A stretch of 64,000 nt of DNA from Phocaeicola sartorii JCM 17136 = DSM 21941 (GCF_000614185.1 NZ_BAKM01000004.1:110241-174240), one strand, 5' to 3'. Shown: positions 38,979-49,286, counted from the first letter of the stretch. Notes: generated by a model not told the origin, from the sequence alone. Numbers and translations are program-made.

Positions 38979-39992
38979 ATGGAAAATTCCCCGATTTATG
39001 CCATATTTTCAAGGATGTTTCCGACCGTCGGGAAAGATCCGTTGCAGCTTGCCGGACAACAGATGATAACGTTCATCCTGTATTCACTGACACTAATAAC
39101 CGGCCTTGTCGTAAACCTGACCGGACTGTCCGGTCCATAGGACAGATTGCCGCTCATGCTGAACTGCATATTCCTCGGCATATCACTGATGCTTGTCCTT
39201 GCATACAGACTAAACCGGATATCCATGCGGCATACATTCGGCGTGATGACGGTTGTAGCCCAGCTGTTCACCTGCAACGAGATGCTGCTATGTGCGCTGT
39301 TCCGGTCGGAATACAACATCATGCTCATCGTGGGAAACATGGTGCTGCTGGTGGCCAACGTCATGTTTTCCCTCATAGGACAGCTCAGAAAAGTTCCATA
39401 TATACTCGGTGGCATAGGTATGATTACGTACATGGCCTGCGTTGTGATTACGGATAACAGCATACTGAAAAATTTCGCCACTCTGTACATGGTGATGTCG
39501 TAGCTGTTACCGTGCTTGGTAATCTGCTGGTGAGGAATATACGGAATCTGAACAATGAAAAACACCGGTCTGAAGCACGATGAGGAGGAAATTCTCGGCT
39601 TTCTGAATATAAAAAAGGAGCAGGTGATGGCGTACATCAGGCTCTCGAAAATGGAACACGAGGCGGCGGAGACAAAAAACCTGCTTGAATTATTGAGTGA
39701 TGAAGTCCGCAACAATGTCATATCCAACGTAAAAGAGGCTATGCTGGCAATGGAAATGGAACGGAACAGCTTGACTGAAATCTTTCCCGAACTGTCTCCT
39801 TCGGAAATAGAGATATATCGACTCGTAATCATGGGAAAATCGCTGAATGAGGTGTGCTCTATATTGCGAAAATCGGAAAGTAACATCACATGTCAACGCA
39901 GCAATATCCGAAAAAAACTCGGCCTGCAATCATCTGACAACCTTAAAAAAGTATTGCAGGAACGCTTCAACAAAGGGAAAAACGGTTTATAA
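38979..39992 (+). pseudogene. Membrane-associated LuxR-type regulator, interrupted
   Basis: One gene in three pieces. From 38979 the reading MENSPIYAIFSRMFPTVGKD continues to an in-frame TAG at 39138-39140, then in the same frame with several hydrophobic helices to a TAG at 39501. Another frame carries VAVTVLGNLLVRNIRNLNNE across 39500-39555, and the original frame resumes at KNTGLKHDEEEILGFLNIKK. The C-terminus is a LuxR/GerE HTH (LSPSEIEIYRLVIMGKSLNE). One nonsense codon plus two compensating shifts cannot all be single homopolymer errors, so true decay is possible. It lies beyond the TPR-AraC gene. Confidence 0.7.
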
Positions 39993-40007
39993 TCATCAAT
40001 TACATAT

Positions 40008-40796
40008 TTATACAACCATCGGATTCACCTTCATTGTCTCCAAATTCAGAAACAGCCCATGATATTCCAGCATCCCGTTACGGAACATCTTCCACAGGAT
40101 ATTGCAACCGAGTTGCGCCAGTGTGGAGTTGATGAACAAGTCTTGCTTTTCCAACGCCTCCGCCAAGGAGCAGCTCGGTCCTGAATCCGCCTCCTTCACC
40201 CTCGCGTATTTCACGAACCGGGTAATGACCTTCAACGAATCGACAGTCTTGTACAACTCGGAAGCGGGCTGTTTTATTTTCTTGGGTATGGTTCCCAGCA
40301 CAACCTGCCCCATACTTTGTGTGTTCCCGAAATCCATCCAGTAAAGCGGTGTCTCGTAATCACGGTAATTCGAGGCGGGCACGGCTTTCAATACGTTCCA
40401 TAAGTCAAGCCGTGACTTGATGTTGTCGGTACAGGTGACGGTAATGTTCGCCATGTCGTCCCGTCTGGCATCTTTCAGTACGGTCGGGAAAATATCCGGT
40501 ACCGCTTTCCAGTCATTGCCGAAGAAATTGTTCACACGGGTAATCAGGCATTGCGCCTTGTTCAGCCCCAGGTCGGAACTGCCGAAAAGCTGACGGCCGA
40601 TGTTGGCATCCGTAACGATGTCAGGGTCGTAGAGCGTGACGAACAGTCCCGGATGTCCGAGTGCCCGCAATGTCACGTCCAGCCGTGCCAGGCAGGTCAG
40701 TACCTGCGAGCCGGTTCCTCCCGCGCCGATCAGGTTCACAGTGACCGGGTGTTGCGGGTTCAGCAGATAATTGTCTATGTAGTGTACTCTTTTCAT
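40008..40796 (-). CDS. PRTRC system ThiF-family protein
   Basis: 262 residues. Rossmann-type adenylation domain of the ThiF/E1 family: VTVNLIGAGGTGSQVLTCLA near the N-terminus, DPDIVTDANIGRQLFGSSDL (nucleotide/Arg region), ITVTCTDNIKSRLDLWNVLK. The mobile-element PRTRC cassette (ParB-related, ThiF-related) carries such a protein together with proteins B, C and E, all found here. The start overlaps the stop of the protein B gene by 4 bases. Its biochemical role in the cassette is not known. Confidence 0.88.
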   Translation of the reverse strand: MKRVHYIDNYLLNPQHPVTVNLIGAGGTGSQVLTCLARLDVTLRALGHPGLFVTLYDPDIVTDANIGRQLFGSSDLGLNKAQCLITRVNNFFGNDWKAVPDIFPTVLKDARRDDMANITVTCTDNIKSRLDLWNVLKAVPASNYRDYETPLYWMDFGNTQSMGQVVLGTIPKKIKQPASELYKTVDSLKVITRFVKYARVKEADSGPSCSLAEALEKQDLFINSTLAQLGCNILWKMFRNGMLEYHGLFLNLETMKVNPMVV

Positions 40797-41512
40797 TTCA
40801 ATATGTCTTTCAGTTTCAAGTTATTCAAAGGTTTCAGTTCGTCAGTATTGAAAGGCTTGTCCTTGGCGGCTTTCGTCACCAGGACCAGGTTGGATCTGGT
40901 CGGGTTGCCTCCGCCACCCAAGTGCGAGAACTCCGTCAGCCAGAACTTCTTCTCCCAATACTCCAACAGGTTTTTGTAGGTCAAATCTCTCGGCTTGTCT
41001 ATTTTAGCGGAACCCAGACAGACATTTGCCCCTGTCACGTTGAAGAACGGTGCGGCATAAAGACCCGTCTTTTCCGTCAGTTTCTTGTCCTTGTAAGCAT
41101 ATATACTCAACGAACTGCCACCTGCCACGTAAATGACTCCCGGCAGGTTGTATTTTGCATTCTCTACTTGAAGGGATTCCTTGAAAAACATCATCCGTTT
41201 CTGCGGGGGATTGTACCAGATATACCTCTCACTGCCCTTGCGCGGGTCGCACCACAGCATATTGGGCGGAATCCTGCCGTATGGCGTGGTGCTGTGGTTT
41301 TCGGAATAACCGCGCACCAGTTCGTTCATGAAATCCACCGTGACGGGCCGACCTTCTCCCATCATTCCGTTATCGTCTATATCCCTTATCTCAACAAAAT
41401 AGTTGTTGTCAGAGGCATAAGAGTTGTCTTTCTCGCCTGAATAGGCAATCAACGCCGCCCTCGGATGGAGCAGCGTCCTCAGTTTTTGGGTAAGTTCATT
41501 CGTTTCCAACAT
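40793..41512 (-). CDS. PRTRC system protein B
   Basis: 239 residues matching PRTRC protein B in layout: RAALIAYSGEKD, VEIRDIDDNGMMGEGRPVT, RIPPNMLWCDPRKGSERYIW, YNPPQKRMMFFKESLQVENA, PGVIYVAGGSSLSIYAYKDK, YAAPFFNVTGANVCLGSAKI, FSHLGGGGNPTRSNLVLVTK. No enzyme motif is recognised. It is co-transcribed with the ThiF-like gene (ATGA overlap) and lies 4 bases from the gene upstream. Confidence 0.85.
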   Translation of the reverse strand: MLETNELTQKLRTLLHPRAALIAYSGEKDNSYASDNNYFVEIRDIDDNGMMGEGRPVTVDFMNELVRGYSENHSTTPYGRIPPNMLWCDPRKGSERYIWYNPPQKRMMFFKESLQVENAKYNLPGVIYVAGGSSLSIYAYKDKKLTEKTGLYAAPFFNVTGANVCLGSAKIDKPRDLTYKNLLEYWEKKFWLTEFSHLGGGGNPTRSNLVLVTKAAKDKPFNTDELKPLNNLKLKDILK

Positions 41513-41515
41513 AAT

Positions 41516-42648
41516 TCAACTGATTAAAGATATGAATTCGTCCGCCCACCGAAAGAACCGTTCCGGGTAATCGTCCATGCTGAACAGTTCTTCGGTATCG
41601 GGCGACAGGTCAAGGGCAGTCACCGGAGTGATGTCGTAGGTCTCCCTGCTATAGGAATTGTAATAGTCAACGAGATAGTCGGATATGATGTCGTTGATGT
41701 CATACACGACCCTTATCTGCTGTTGCAGATACATCGGGTGGAAGTCCGGATTTTCCGAGTAATAGGCGTCATAACCGTATTGCATGATGCCCCGTGCAGG
41801 CGTCAGAAACGGGAGACCCCGTTTCATCGCATCGACCAAAGGCTGTTCAAACCCGTTTTGTGGAGTATATGCCTCAAGCGCTTTCGGCAGGTTCTTGTAA
41901 TAAGATTTCGTTTCCACCCGTTTGAGCAGCCTGCCGATTTTCCCTTCCTGATAGGAGTTCAGCAGTTTCATGCGTTCTTTCCACTCCTCCGGGTCGCTGC
42001 CGTCATCCTCCGAAAGCATTTCAAACAAAAAGTCCGATTCTTCGTAATCCACGAATGTATCAATGCCGTTTGCTTTCATCAGTTTATGGATAAAGGTAAT
42101 GGCAATCCTCCTCAAGACAGGGTTGAGCGATTTCAGAAACTTCACCGGAAAGTAATACAGCGTGAAACTTCCCCACTTGTGGTATTTCCACAGCCGGAAG
42201 AAAAGCCTGCCGCCTTCCTGCTCGATATTGACATGCAGTTCGTCACCGACAAGCGTGTTCATTTCATCGTACAGATTGGCGATGCCTTCCCCGACACTGT
42301 TTCCGGGCGTGTGTACGCCTTCCTTCTGCAACAGCAGGGAATACCTGAAATACGAATCACGCAGGAATTCGTAGTTATCCCGCGTGATTACGTTTATACT
42401 GTTGCATTCGCCGCTGTCGTAACAATCCACGGTAAGATTATTCTGTGCCAGCGGTATGAAGGCTGTGCTTAGAAAAGAATTACGGCCCCGCTTGGAGCCG
42501 CAATCCGTTCTTCCCTGTTCACGCCGTACCGTACATTCCTCCGCGTCTGGCCGATGATGAGCCTCGCCAGCTGCCTTGACTGTTGTTCGTCCAATGGTAC
42601 ACATGGTTTCCTTTTCTTGTTGTTCTTTTTCTTTCGTTCCTTCTTCAT
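41516..42648 (-). CDS. PRTRC-cassette protein of unknown function (frameshifted 5' end)
   Basis: The long open frame begins at 42604 with an atypical Cys/Arg-rich stretch. The other frame from ATG at 42648 reads MKKERKKKNNKKRKPCVPLD, then RQLARLIIGQTRRNVRYGVN, which looks genuine and joins STAFIPLAQNNLTVDCYDSG near 42470. The restored protein is about 377 residues, basic at its N-terminus, helical and hydrophilic later. It occupies the position between proteins C and B of the cassette, where a PRTRC protein F is sometimes found; I could not confirm that assignment. Confidence 0.72.
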
Positions 42649-42653
42649 GCTTC

Positions 42654-42875
42654 CTATCCTTTGGTCCCGATGGTGGTCTTGAACTCGTACACGGCTTTGT
42701 CGTCCTTGATGACCGGTCCGTGTACCGTTGCCGTTGTCAGCTCCGGGTAGAAGTTGGAGTAATAGCTCATGACCATTTCGGGGCTGTCCGACGGGTTGGG
42801 GTCATCGAGCATTACCATTCCGCTGCCTTTCTTGAATGTGAATGAGCGTGTCATTCCTGTTACTTCGAGTGCCAT
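42654..42875 (-). CDS. PRTRC system protein C
   Basis: 73 residues from MALEVTGMTRSFTFKKGSGM (42875), chosen because it follows the protein E stop directly and matches family starts; an ORF extension to 42905 would overlap gene E. Features: LDDPNPSDSPEMVMSYYSNF and YPELTTATVHGPVI, typical of PRTRC protein C. Function unknown. Confidence 0.85.
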   Translation of the reverse strand: MALEVTGMTRSFTFKKGSGMVMLDDPNPSDSPEMVMSYYSNFYPELTTATVHGPVIKDDKAVYEFKTTIGTKG

Positions 42876-42879
42876 AATC

Positions 42880-43854
42880 TTATACTGCTTGATATTGTGA
42901 GACATGATTTTCTAACATAGACTGCGGAAAATCGGGATATTCCTCGTAATCCTCCGGACGGTAATTGGGTTCATCCTCTCCGGCGTGATAATGCGGGGAC
43001 AGTTCTTCAGGGTGCTGTACCGGCTCCTGCCAATGTGTCCCATGGTATCCCCCGTGTGCGAGTTGTGGAGCCTGTTGCGGTACTGGCTGCTGTCCCATGT
43101 AGGGTTGCGACTGTGGCTGGTAATATTGTCCCGGTCCCTGTGGCGGTTGTTGCGGCGGCCACATTGCCTGCTGTTGCTGAGGGCTGGCTGCCGGTCTCTG
43201 CTGTCCGCCAGGAGCCTGCGTTGCCATCGGTCTCTGCGCCTGCGGTTGCGGAGGATATTGTGGAGCCTGCCGTGGTTGTTGGGGTGCGGCTGCCGGTTGT
43301 GCCTGCGGCTGTTGTGGCTGTGGAGCCGGTTCATCCATCAGTTCAAACAGGCTGCCCTTGTTCATCGCCTTTGTCTGTTCCGCCACCATCTCGTCGATTT
43401 TCTTCTGGTCTTGTGGTTTGGCGTAAAGACGTGCCTGCCCGAGCGCGGTAACCGCCTCCTTGTGGTTCTTGGCGGCGATCAGTTCCTCCGCTTTCTTGAA
43501 ATGTTTCTCGTACTTCTCCCGCTTCTCCTTTTCCTCTTTCGTTTCCTTCGCTTTGGTTTCCTTTGCCGCCTTGCTCTCGGACGCGGCCTTCTCAGCCTGC
43601 GCCTCGAATTGCGCCATGTTGGAAATCAATCCGGTAGTCTTCTGTATAGGACGTGCGACGGCTTGCAGGAAACCCGCGTCCAGTTCCTGCGGCAGCCCGC
43701 TGACGGTCAGTGGTACGAGGTGGTTCTGGGCTTCGTCCTTCAGCCCGTTCGACTTTGGCAGTAAAGATACTGTCAGTTGTCCGTTCGCTTTGCGGATGAC
43801 AAGCGTGAGATCCACGCCTTCGGTCATCATCTGGTGGATTGCTGTAAAAAACAT
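42880..43854 (-). CDS. PRTRC system protein E
   Basis: 324 residues. The conserved N-terminal domain (MFFTAIHQMMTEGVDLTLVI, LTVSGLPQELDAGFLQAVAR) is followed by a charged coiled coil (KAAKETKAKETKEEKEKREK) and a long Pro/Gln-rich tail (PQPQQPQAQPAAAP and similar, residues 195-300), probably disordered. It is the first gene of the cassette on the minus strand, followed by proteins C and others. Confidence 0.85.
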   Translation of the reverse strand: MFFTAIHQMMTEGVDLTLVIRKANGQLTVSLLPKSNGLKDEAQNHLVPLTVSGLPQELDAGFLQAVARPIQKTTGLISNMAQFEAQAEKAASESKAAKETKAKETKEEKEKREKYEKHFKKAEELIAAKNHKEAVTALGQARLYAKPQDQKKIDEMVAEQTKAMNKGSLFELMDEPAPQPQQPQAQPAAAPQQPRQAPQYPPQPQAQRPMATQAPGGQQRPAASPQQQQAMWPPQQPPQGPGQYYQPQSQPYMGQQPVPQQAPQLAHGGYHGTHWQEPVQHPEELSPHYHAGEDEPNYRPEDYEEYPDFPQSMLENHVSQYQAV

Positions 43855-43885
43855 AATTTAATGTATTAAAAGTTATTACTGGGTT

Positions 43886-44107
43886 TTATTCTTCACTGAA
43901 CAATTTGGCCAGCAGCCTGTTCCTGTCGGGATGGCGGCTAATTTCCAGTATCGGGTTCAACAGGGTGGAAATGTGTACCGGTCCTGTCGTCCCCCGTGGC
44001 GGGAACTTGACGGCAGGTTCGGGTTCCACCGTCCTTTTTCTTCTCGTTACCGGCATGGGCATCCTCATGGGAGCCGGCGGTGCGCTTGTTGCAAATGCTT
44101 GGTTCAT
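43886..44107 (-). CDS. Small conserved protein upstream of the PRTRC cassette
   Basis: 73 residues. Pro-rich, basic N-terminus (MPVTRRKRTVEPEPAVKFPP), then LLNPILEISRHPDRNRLLAK ending FSEE. Not recognised. It lies 31 bases before the protein E gene on the same strand, immediately after a large inverted repeat (R1). Confidence 0.65.
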   Translation of the reverse strand: MNQAFATSAPPAPMRMPMPVTRRKRTVEPEPAVKFPPRGTTGPVHISTLLNPILEISRHPDRNRLLAKLFSEE

Positions 44108-44177
44108 GTCTCTTTATTTTTTTAATTGTGAATATTCGGGCTTTGGCAGCCCGTGAACTACAAGGGCCTGACGGCAG

Positions 44178-44283
44178 ATGCCTTCGGTAAGGCAAGGTTT
44201 TCGGGAAAAATACCGCAAGCCTCCGGCGAGGATGATTTTTTCCGAAACCGCAAGGCTTGACCTTGCCGTCCGAACAAAGGCAT
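44178..44283. repeat. Large imperfect hairpin R1 (family of four)
   Basis: Outer arms ATGCCTTCGG... and ...AAAGGCAT, inner arms GGCAAGG/CCTTGCC, then TTTTCGGGAAAAAT facing ATTTTTTCCGAAA. The core resembles R2, R3 and R4. It sits in a 364-base gap between two minus-strand genes. The conserved core with differing paired outer stems suggests a structured RNA or DNA element. Confidence 0.65.
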
Positions 44284-44473
44284 TTGCCAATTTTGCCCGG
44301 TAGTTTCCGGTATGCCAAGTCTGTGTTTTCATCCCTTTTCCTTTTATTCCTGTCGTTATGGTTTCCGGTTCCACAGAGGGCGGAAAACAAAAAGAGCCGT
44401 CCCGGAAGACAGCCCTGTTCTGTAAGGTTCCACTTGATTTTGTATGGCAGTTATGTTTCATGGTCAAATATTG

Positions 44474-44710
44474 TCAGGATACCAGAAAACTGAGTATGCA
44501 GAAAAGTATGGCCGCAGCCACCAGAAGGCAGGCTATCCGGTAGAGGAACCTGAAGAATCCCCTGAAACACACGATGGCTACCGCAGCCCACACGGGGGAT
44601 ATGCCCCGTGTGTACATATAACTGAACACGATGAAGGCGGCAAAGCCCAATGCGATGGTCCGTACCCATCTGTTCGCTTGAATCTTGTCGATATATTCCC
44701 TTGTTTTCAT
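44474..44710 (-). CDS. Small membrane protein
   Basis: 78 residues, two or three transmembrane helices (TIALGFAAFIVFSYMYTRG, WAAVAIVCFRGFF, ACLLVAAAILFCILSFLVS) after a short basic start (MKTREYIDKIQANRWVR). Not recognised. It is framed by hairpins R2 (upstream) and R1 (downstream). Confidence 0.7.
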   Translation of the reverse strand: MKTREYIDKIQANRWVRTIALGFAAFIVFSYMYTRGISPVWAAVAIVCFRGFFRFLYRIACLLVAAAILFCILSFLVS

Positions 44711-44765
44711 GACATTCCGGTATTAACGGGTGAAACAGTCTTTTCCAATTTCACGGGCCGGGATG

Positions 44766-44879
44766 CGTACCGCCTCCACAGGCAAGGTTTTCGGAGGAAA
44801 ATACCGGAGCGGCGCGAGGATGATTTTCCCCGAAACCCGGAGGGCCTGACCTTGCCGGTGGAAAAAGGCGGTGCGCTAC
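44766..44879. repeat. Large imperfect hairpin R2 (family of four)
   Basis: Arms ACCGCCT/AGGCGGT outside, GGCAAGG/CCTTGCC inside, then TTTTCGGAGGAAAAT facing ATTTTCCCCGAAA. It lies between topB and the small membrane-protein gene. It shares the core with R1 and R3 but not the outer stem sequence. Confidence 0.65.
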
Positions 44880-44906
44880 CTTTGCCCGCGAATTGGAATG
44901 ACGGTG

Positions 44907-47002
44907 TTATTTTTTCTTTCCGTTCCCGGTTTTCGGGAACGAGAATACCGTGTTGTATTCCGCATCGAAGGTGACGGCGGCATCGAACGGTACGCCTTTC
45001 TTCCCCTTGAACCCCTTGATGAGTCTGGTGGTGCCGGAGGAGAAAAGCTGTTCCATGTGGGTGTCGGTCAGTTCCTTGTTCAGGATGCGGCGGAACACCA
45101 GCAGCCCGCACCCGTCATGGTCGCACCTGGCCATTTTGGAACGGAGGATGATTTTCCCCGTCTTGCACTTGGGCAGGTGAATGACTTTTCCTGCATGGTC
45201 GGGAACTCCAAGCGCAGGATCTCAGCGGTTGCCCTGCGGGTGTAATCCCGGATGGACTGCATGAAGGTTTCCGTATCGAGGGTATGCCTCTCCACCTGCG
45301 CCAGGGTCTTCTCCCAGCTTCCCGTCAGTTCCACGTCCGCCACACGCATGTCCTTCACCGCCTCATAGATATACATCCCTTTTTCGGTCGGGATAATGCT
45401 TTTGCCGGAGCGGGCGATATAGTCACGTTTGACAAGGGTGGTAATGATGGCGGCACGGGTGGCGGGTGTGCCTATGCCCAAATCCTTGATGGCCTCCTTC
45501 GCCTGTTCGTCCGTGATGTTTTTCCCGCAGGTCTCCATAGCAGCCAGCAGGGTGGCTTCCGTGTACAGCGGCTTGGGCAGGGTCTTCTTCTGCGCCAATC
45601 CATGTCCCATGACCGGAACGGCCTCGCCTTCGGCAAATTCCGCCGTTCCCCCGTCACGTTCCGGCTCGTCCTTCTCGCTGTCCTCCTTTCTGGCGAACAC
45701 GCCGCGCCAGCCCGGTCTGACGATGGAGGAAGAGCGGGAACGGAACGCCATTCCCTCGCAGGCACATTCCATGACCAGCAGTTCCTTCTCGCATGGTGGT
45801 GAAAAGGATTCCAGCATCCTTCCGGCAATCATGGTGTAAACAGTTGATTCCGCCTCAGACAGCCCTTCGTGTGCGATGCCCGTTATAATCAGGGCGTGGT
45901 GGTCGGTCACTTTCGTGTCGTCCACACAGCGGTTATTCAGGTTTGACAGGTCGAAAGACTGCCCGTATTCCTTGAATTCCGGCATGGCAAAAATTTTCTC
46001 CAGCAAGGAAGGAATGTGCCGCATGACATCCTTGGGGATATAACGACTCCCTGTCCTCGGATAGGAAATCAGTTTCTTCTCGTATAGCGATTGGGCGATG
46101 GAGAGGGTCTTGTCCGCTGTCAGGTCATAATGGACATTGCAGTCTTTCTGGAGCGCGGTCAGGTCATATAAAAGCGGAGCCTGTTGGAAAGTCCTCTTGC
46201 GTTCCGCCTTGGTGATTGTCGCCACAGAACCGGAAGTGACTTTCCGGTATGCCGCCTCTGCCGCATCCTTCTCCTTGAACTCTTCCGTGTGGATGAACAT
46301 GCGGTGCGCGTCCTGCCGTTTCAGCGTGAGGTGCAGCTGCCAGTAAGGGGTGGAGACGAAATTCCGGTTCTCCTTGAAGCGGGCACAGACCATGGCGAGC
46401 GTCGGGGTCTGCACACGCCCGATGGAGTTGTTCGCCGAGCCGGAGGCTACCGCCAATGCGCGGCTTGCGTTCATGCCCACCAGCCAGTCCGCCTTTGCCC
46501 GGCAGTCAGCGGCGGCATACAGGCTGTCGTAGTCGCTGCCGTCCCGGAGGTTCGCCAAGCCCTCGCGGATGGCCTCGTCGGTGAGAGAGGATATCCACAG
46601 GCGTTGAAACGGTTTGGTATAGCCTAAGTAGGAATATATCCAGCGGAAGATAAGTTCCCCTTCACGGGCGCAGTCGGTAGCCACGATGATGCTGTCGCAC
46701 CGGTCGAACACGCTGTCGATGATTTTCAGTTGTTTGGCGGCGGCGATGTCCGTCACCATTCCCTTGTCCGTCCTGACCTGGCGGGACACCAGACGGAACG
46801 GGTCCGGTAGCATCGGGAGGTCTTCGGCGGAGGTTTTCGTGTAGCCATACGCGCCGGGCATGGCGAGCGACACCAGGTGTCCCAACGCCCACGTGACCAT
46901 ATAGCCGTTGCCTGTACAGTAGCCGTCCTTCTTGTCGGTAGCCCCGACCACACGGGCTATATCTATGCCGACACTCGGTTTTTCTGCTATGATTGCTTTC
47001 AT
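44907..47002 (-). CDS. topB: DNA topoisomerase III (one frameshift near 3' end)
   Basis: Type IA topoisomerase common in conjugative elements; relaxes and decatenates DNA during transfer or replication. Start at MKAIIAEKPSVG (47002); the upstream extension to 47068 is unlikely. TOPRIM domain (IAEKPSVGIDIARVVGA, DSIIVATDCAREGELIFRW); catalytic Tyr region KKLISYPRTGSRYIPKD; core GRVQTPTLAMVCARF. The long frame ends at 45080; the other frame from about 45165 gives VIHLPKCKTGKIILRSKMAR, then CDHDGCGLLVF, ending at 44907. One base is missing in TMQEK(V)IHL. The C-terminal part carries a zinc-finger-like region. Confidence 0.9.
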
Positions 47003-47098
47003 GTTCGGATAAAATTTAAGCCGTTCCCCGCTACCGGAACCGGAAAACGGGAAACGGCGGTTTGACATTTTTAATTTGCTATAAAGGATGTGCGTTTG

Positions 47099-47398
47099 TC
47101 ATGCCACCGGCTTGACACCGAGGATTTCGATCAGTGCATCACCGTCCTTGCGCACCAGTTGCAGGGTGGCGTCCATCACCACGTCCACGCCCAGCAGCAC
47201 AAGGCTGAGTGACATCACCCTCGTCTTCTCTCCCCGGAGCAACGTGTCAAGTTCCCCCGACATTTCCAACTCGTCCTTCAGGATACCAATTCCCGCGAGT
47301 TCTTCCCAGTTTACGTCTTCCGCCTTGAATGGCGTGTTGTTTTTATTGTTCACGTTCATATTCCAGCTTTTTTTGATTTGACATTCATTTTGATTCAT
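47099..47398 (-). CDS. DUF4099-like small protein
   Basis: 99 residues. The VNWEELAGIGILKDELEMSG, then LDTLLRGEKTRVM, pattern matches the DUF4099 module seen also in the larger gene upstream (INWEELKNFGLSREYLMERG). The start at 47398 lies 2 bases after the preceding stop; an internal Met at 47359 is an alternative. These modules accompany topB in Bacteroidales mobile elements; function unknown. Confidence 0.7.
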   Translation of the reverse strand: MNQNECQIKKSWNMNVNNKNNTPFKAEDVNWEELAGIGILKDELEMSGELDTLLRGEKTRVMSLSLVLLGVDVVMDATLQLVRKDGDALIEILGVKPVA

Positions 47399-47400
47399 GC

Positions 47401-49167
47401 TCAGGCTATGCTTGCCCCCTTGGACTTGCGGCCAGCCTGTTCCTGTCCCTGCTTCTGAGCGTTCGCCACCACGTTGCGCTGCGATGCATCACGCTTGCGG
47501 TCCGGGTTCTCGTTGTAGAAGTCCAGCCTGCCCTGGTTGAAGTTCGCCTTGACATACTGCGAGATGGTCTTTCCATCGTAGCCTTTGATGCCCTCGACCA
47601 GTACCGCCTTGCCGCTCTGGAGGTCGGCACGCTGGTTCCGGGTCAGCTTCACGTCCCATACCTTTTCCGGTATCTTGAACTCGGCACGCTGCTCGAAGCC
47701 GTCCGGTGTGCGTGAGTAGCTCAGGCGTCCCGTCTCCAGGTCCGCTTTGATGAAGGAGGAGAACTCCTCGCCCTTGCGGTTCACCATGTCGTTGAGGAAG
47801 ATGACTTTGCCCTCGCGCAGTTGTTGCTGTTCCTCGGCGGTGATTTTCACGCCGCCTATTTCATTCGGGATGTAGATTTCACGCGCTCCCTCCGGGGAAT
47901 CGGGATTGTAGCGTGTGTAGGAGGGTCTTCCCGTGGCTTCGTCCAACTTGACGTACGAGGAGAACAACTCACCATCCTTGCGCTCCATCCCCTCCACGAA
48001 GATGGCCTTGCCCGCATTGAGGTCTTCAATCTGCTGCTTGGTAAGTTCCACTCCGCCCAGCGACTGTCGGTTGAAGAGTTTGTCGTTCTCGAAGATGTAT
48101 TCGATGCCCCTGCGTTCGGCGTTGACCTGGATGTGGCGTCGAACTCCTTGCCGTTATTGGAAATCATGCCCTCGATGAACACTTTCTTGCCTTCCAGCAG
48201 GTCGTTGATTTCCTGGTCGGTCAGTTTCACACCTTTGATTTCTTGCGGGATGTAGGCGTTTTCCGCGCGCATGGCGACCACCTCGTTGGTGAGCTTGTCG
48301 ATGCTTATGAAAGAAGGGATGTATTCGCCGTTGCGCCCTTTCAGTTCCACGACACGTCCCATGTTGCCTGTCTCCAACAGGTTCTTCTTGTCCTCTTCGG
48401 AGAAGATGTGACCGAAGTACGGGCGTTCGAGTTCGGGTTTCTGGCGGATGCGTGGATACCTAATACGATAGGGCCTCCCACGGACTGCTGGAATGACAGT
48501 CGTGCATCGGTACGTAATACGGCGGAGCGAAATTCATGCTGATGGGCACGACCTGGTTGGTCTTGTAGCCTTTCAGCATCTGGTCAAGTAGTCCGCGCTC
48601 CATGAGGTACTCGCGGGAAAGTCCGAAATTCTTCAGTTCCTCCCAGTTGATCATGGACTCGTTGTAGCGGTACTTGGGCTGCTGCGTGCCGTCACCCTGT
48701 GCGGCCTGCTGCTGTGTCTCATTTTTCTTTGCCATTTCTTCTTGATTTTGATTGTTGATACTTTGGTTTTCCTTGTCGCGTGGAACGATTTCGTATTTTT
48801 TGAGGAAGTCTTCCACGGCTTTTGTCTGCTTTCCGGCGGCGAGGTCTTCGATGGCCTGCTTTACTTCCGGGCTGTCCAGCGTGTCCGCCTTGACGGAGAG
48901 GATACCGAAACGGGTCGGGTCTTTGAGCTGGCTCCAGAAATTCTTGATGAAGTTCTCGAACATGTTGGCGTACCGGTCGATTTTCAGGAAGGAGTTGCTG
49001 TGTTCCTTGTCCGCCGGAACGGTGCTGTATTTCCCGTCCTTCCCGATTTTTGACACCGCCTGTAAAATCAGTTCCATCTTGTCGAGGATGAACACGATGT
49101 CACTCATCTGTTCGTTCTCGGTCACTTGCGGCTTCAGGGGTTCGTCCCTAACATTTTTCTTTGCCAT
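47401..49167 (-). CDS. DUF4099/DUF3945 repeat protein (three apparent frameshifts)
   Basis: A single protein of about 580 residues. N-terminal helical domain (EQMSDIVFILDKMELILQAV), then a DUF4099 module (MINWEELKNFGLSREYLMER), then DUF3945 repeats, each with a 'LxxGKxVFxEGM..K.G..F.S' pattern (LLEGKKVFIEGMISNNGKEF, NAGKAIFVEGMERKDGELFS, REGKVIFLNDMVNRKGEEFS, QSGKAVLVEGIKGYDGKTIS). Frames change near 48505, 48450 and 48135; translation across them restores consecutive repeats. It starts its own operon towards topB, with a -7 box and a 23-bp element upstream. Function unknown. Confidence 0.8.
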
Positions 49168-49207
49168 AACTTTGAGTTTTTAGAGTTGATAACTACTATT
49201 GTCACCG

Positions 49208-49215
49208 CAAATATA
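49208..49215 (-). promoter_or_regulatory. -7 promoter element of the DUF3945-topB operon
   Basis: Minus-strand TATATTTG, 40 bases upstream of the start at 49167, fits TAnnTTTG. Confidence 0.6.
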
Positions 49216-49263
49216 TATAGCAAAATTTGATAAATAATTGATTTATAATTAGTTGAACTACAC

Positions 49264-49286
49264 ATTACATCACTTGTCATCACGTT
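49264..49286 (-). promoter_or_regulatory. Shared operator-like element, copy 1
   Basis: Minus-strand AACGTGATGACAAGTGATG (17 of 19 bases shared with the element at 58536) lies about 49 bases upstream of the -7 box. See copies 2 and 3. Confidence 0.55.

Noticed and set aside
38996..39889. Intact 297-codon minus-strand frame opposite the broken LuxR gene
   Set aside because: Ser/Met/Ile-rich shadow with no family features; the sense strand has a LuxR HTH despite its breaks.
42985..43764. Leu/Arg/Cys-rich 259-codon plus-strand frame
   Set aside because: Antisense of the Pro/Gln-rich PRTRC protein E tail.
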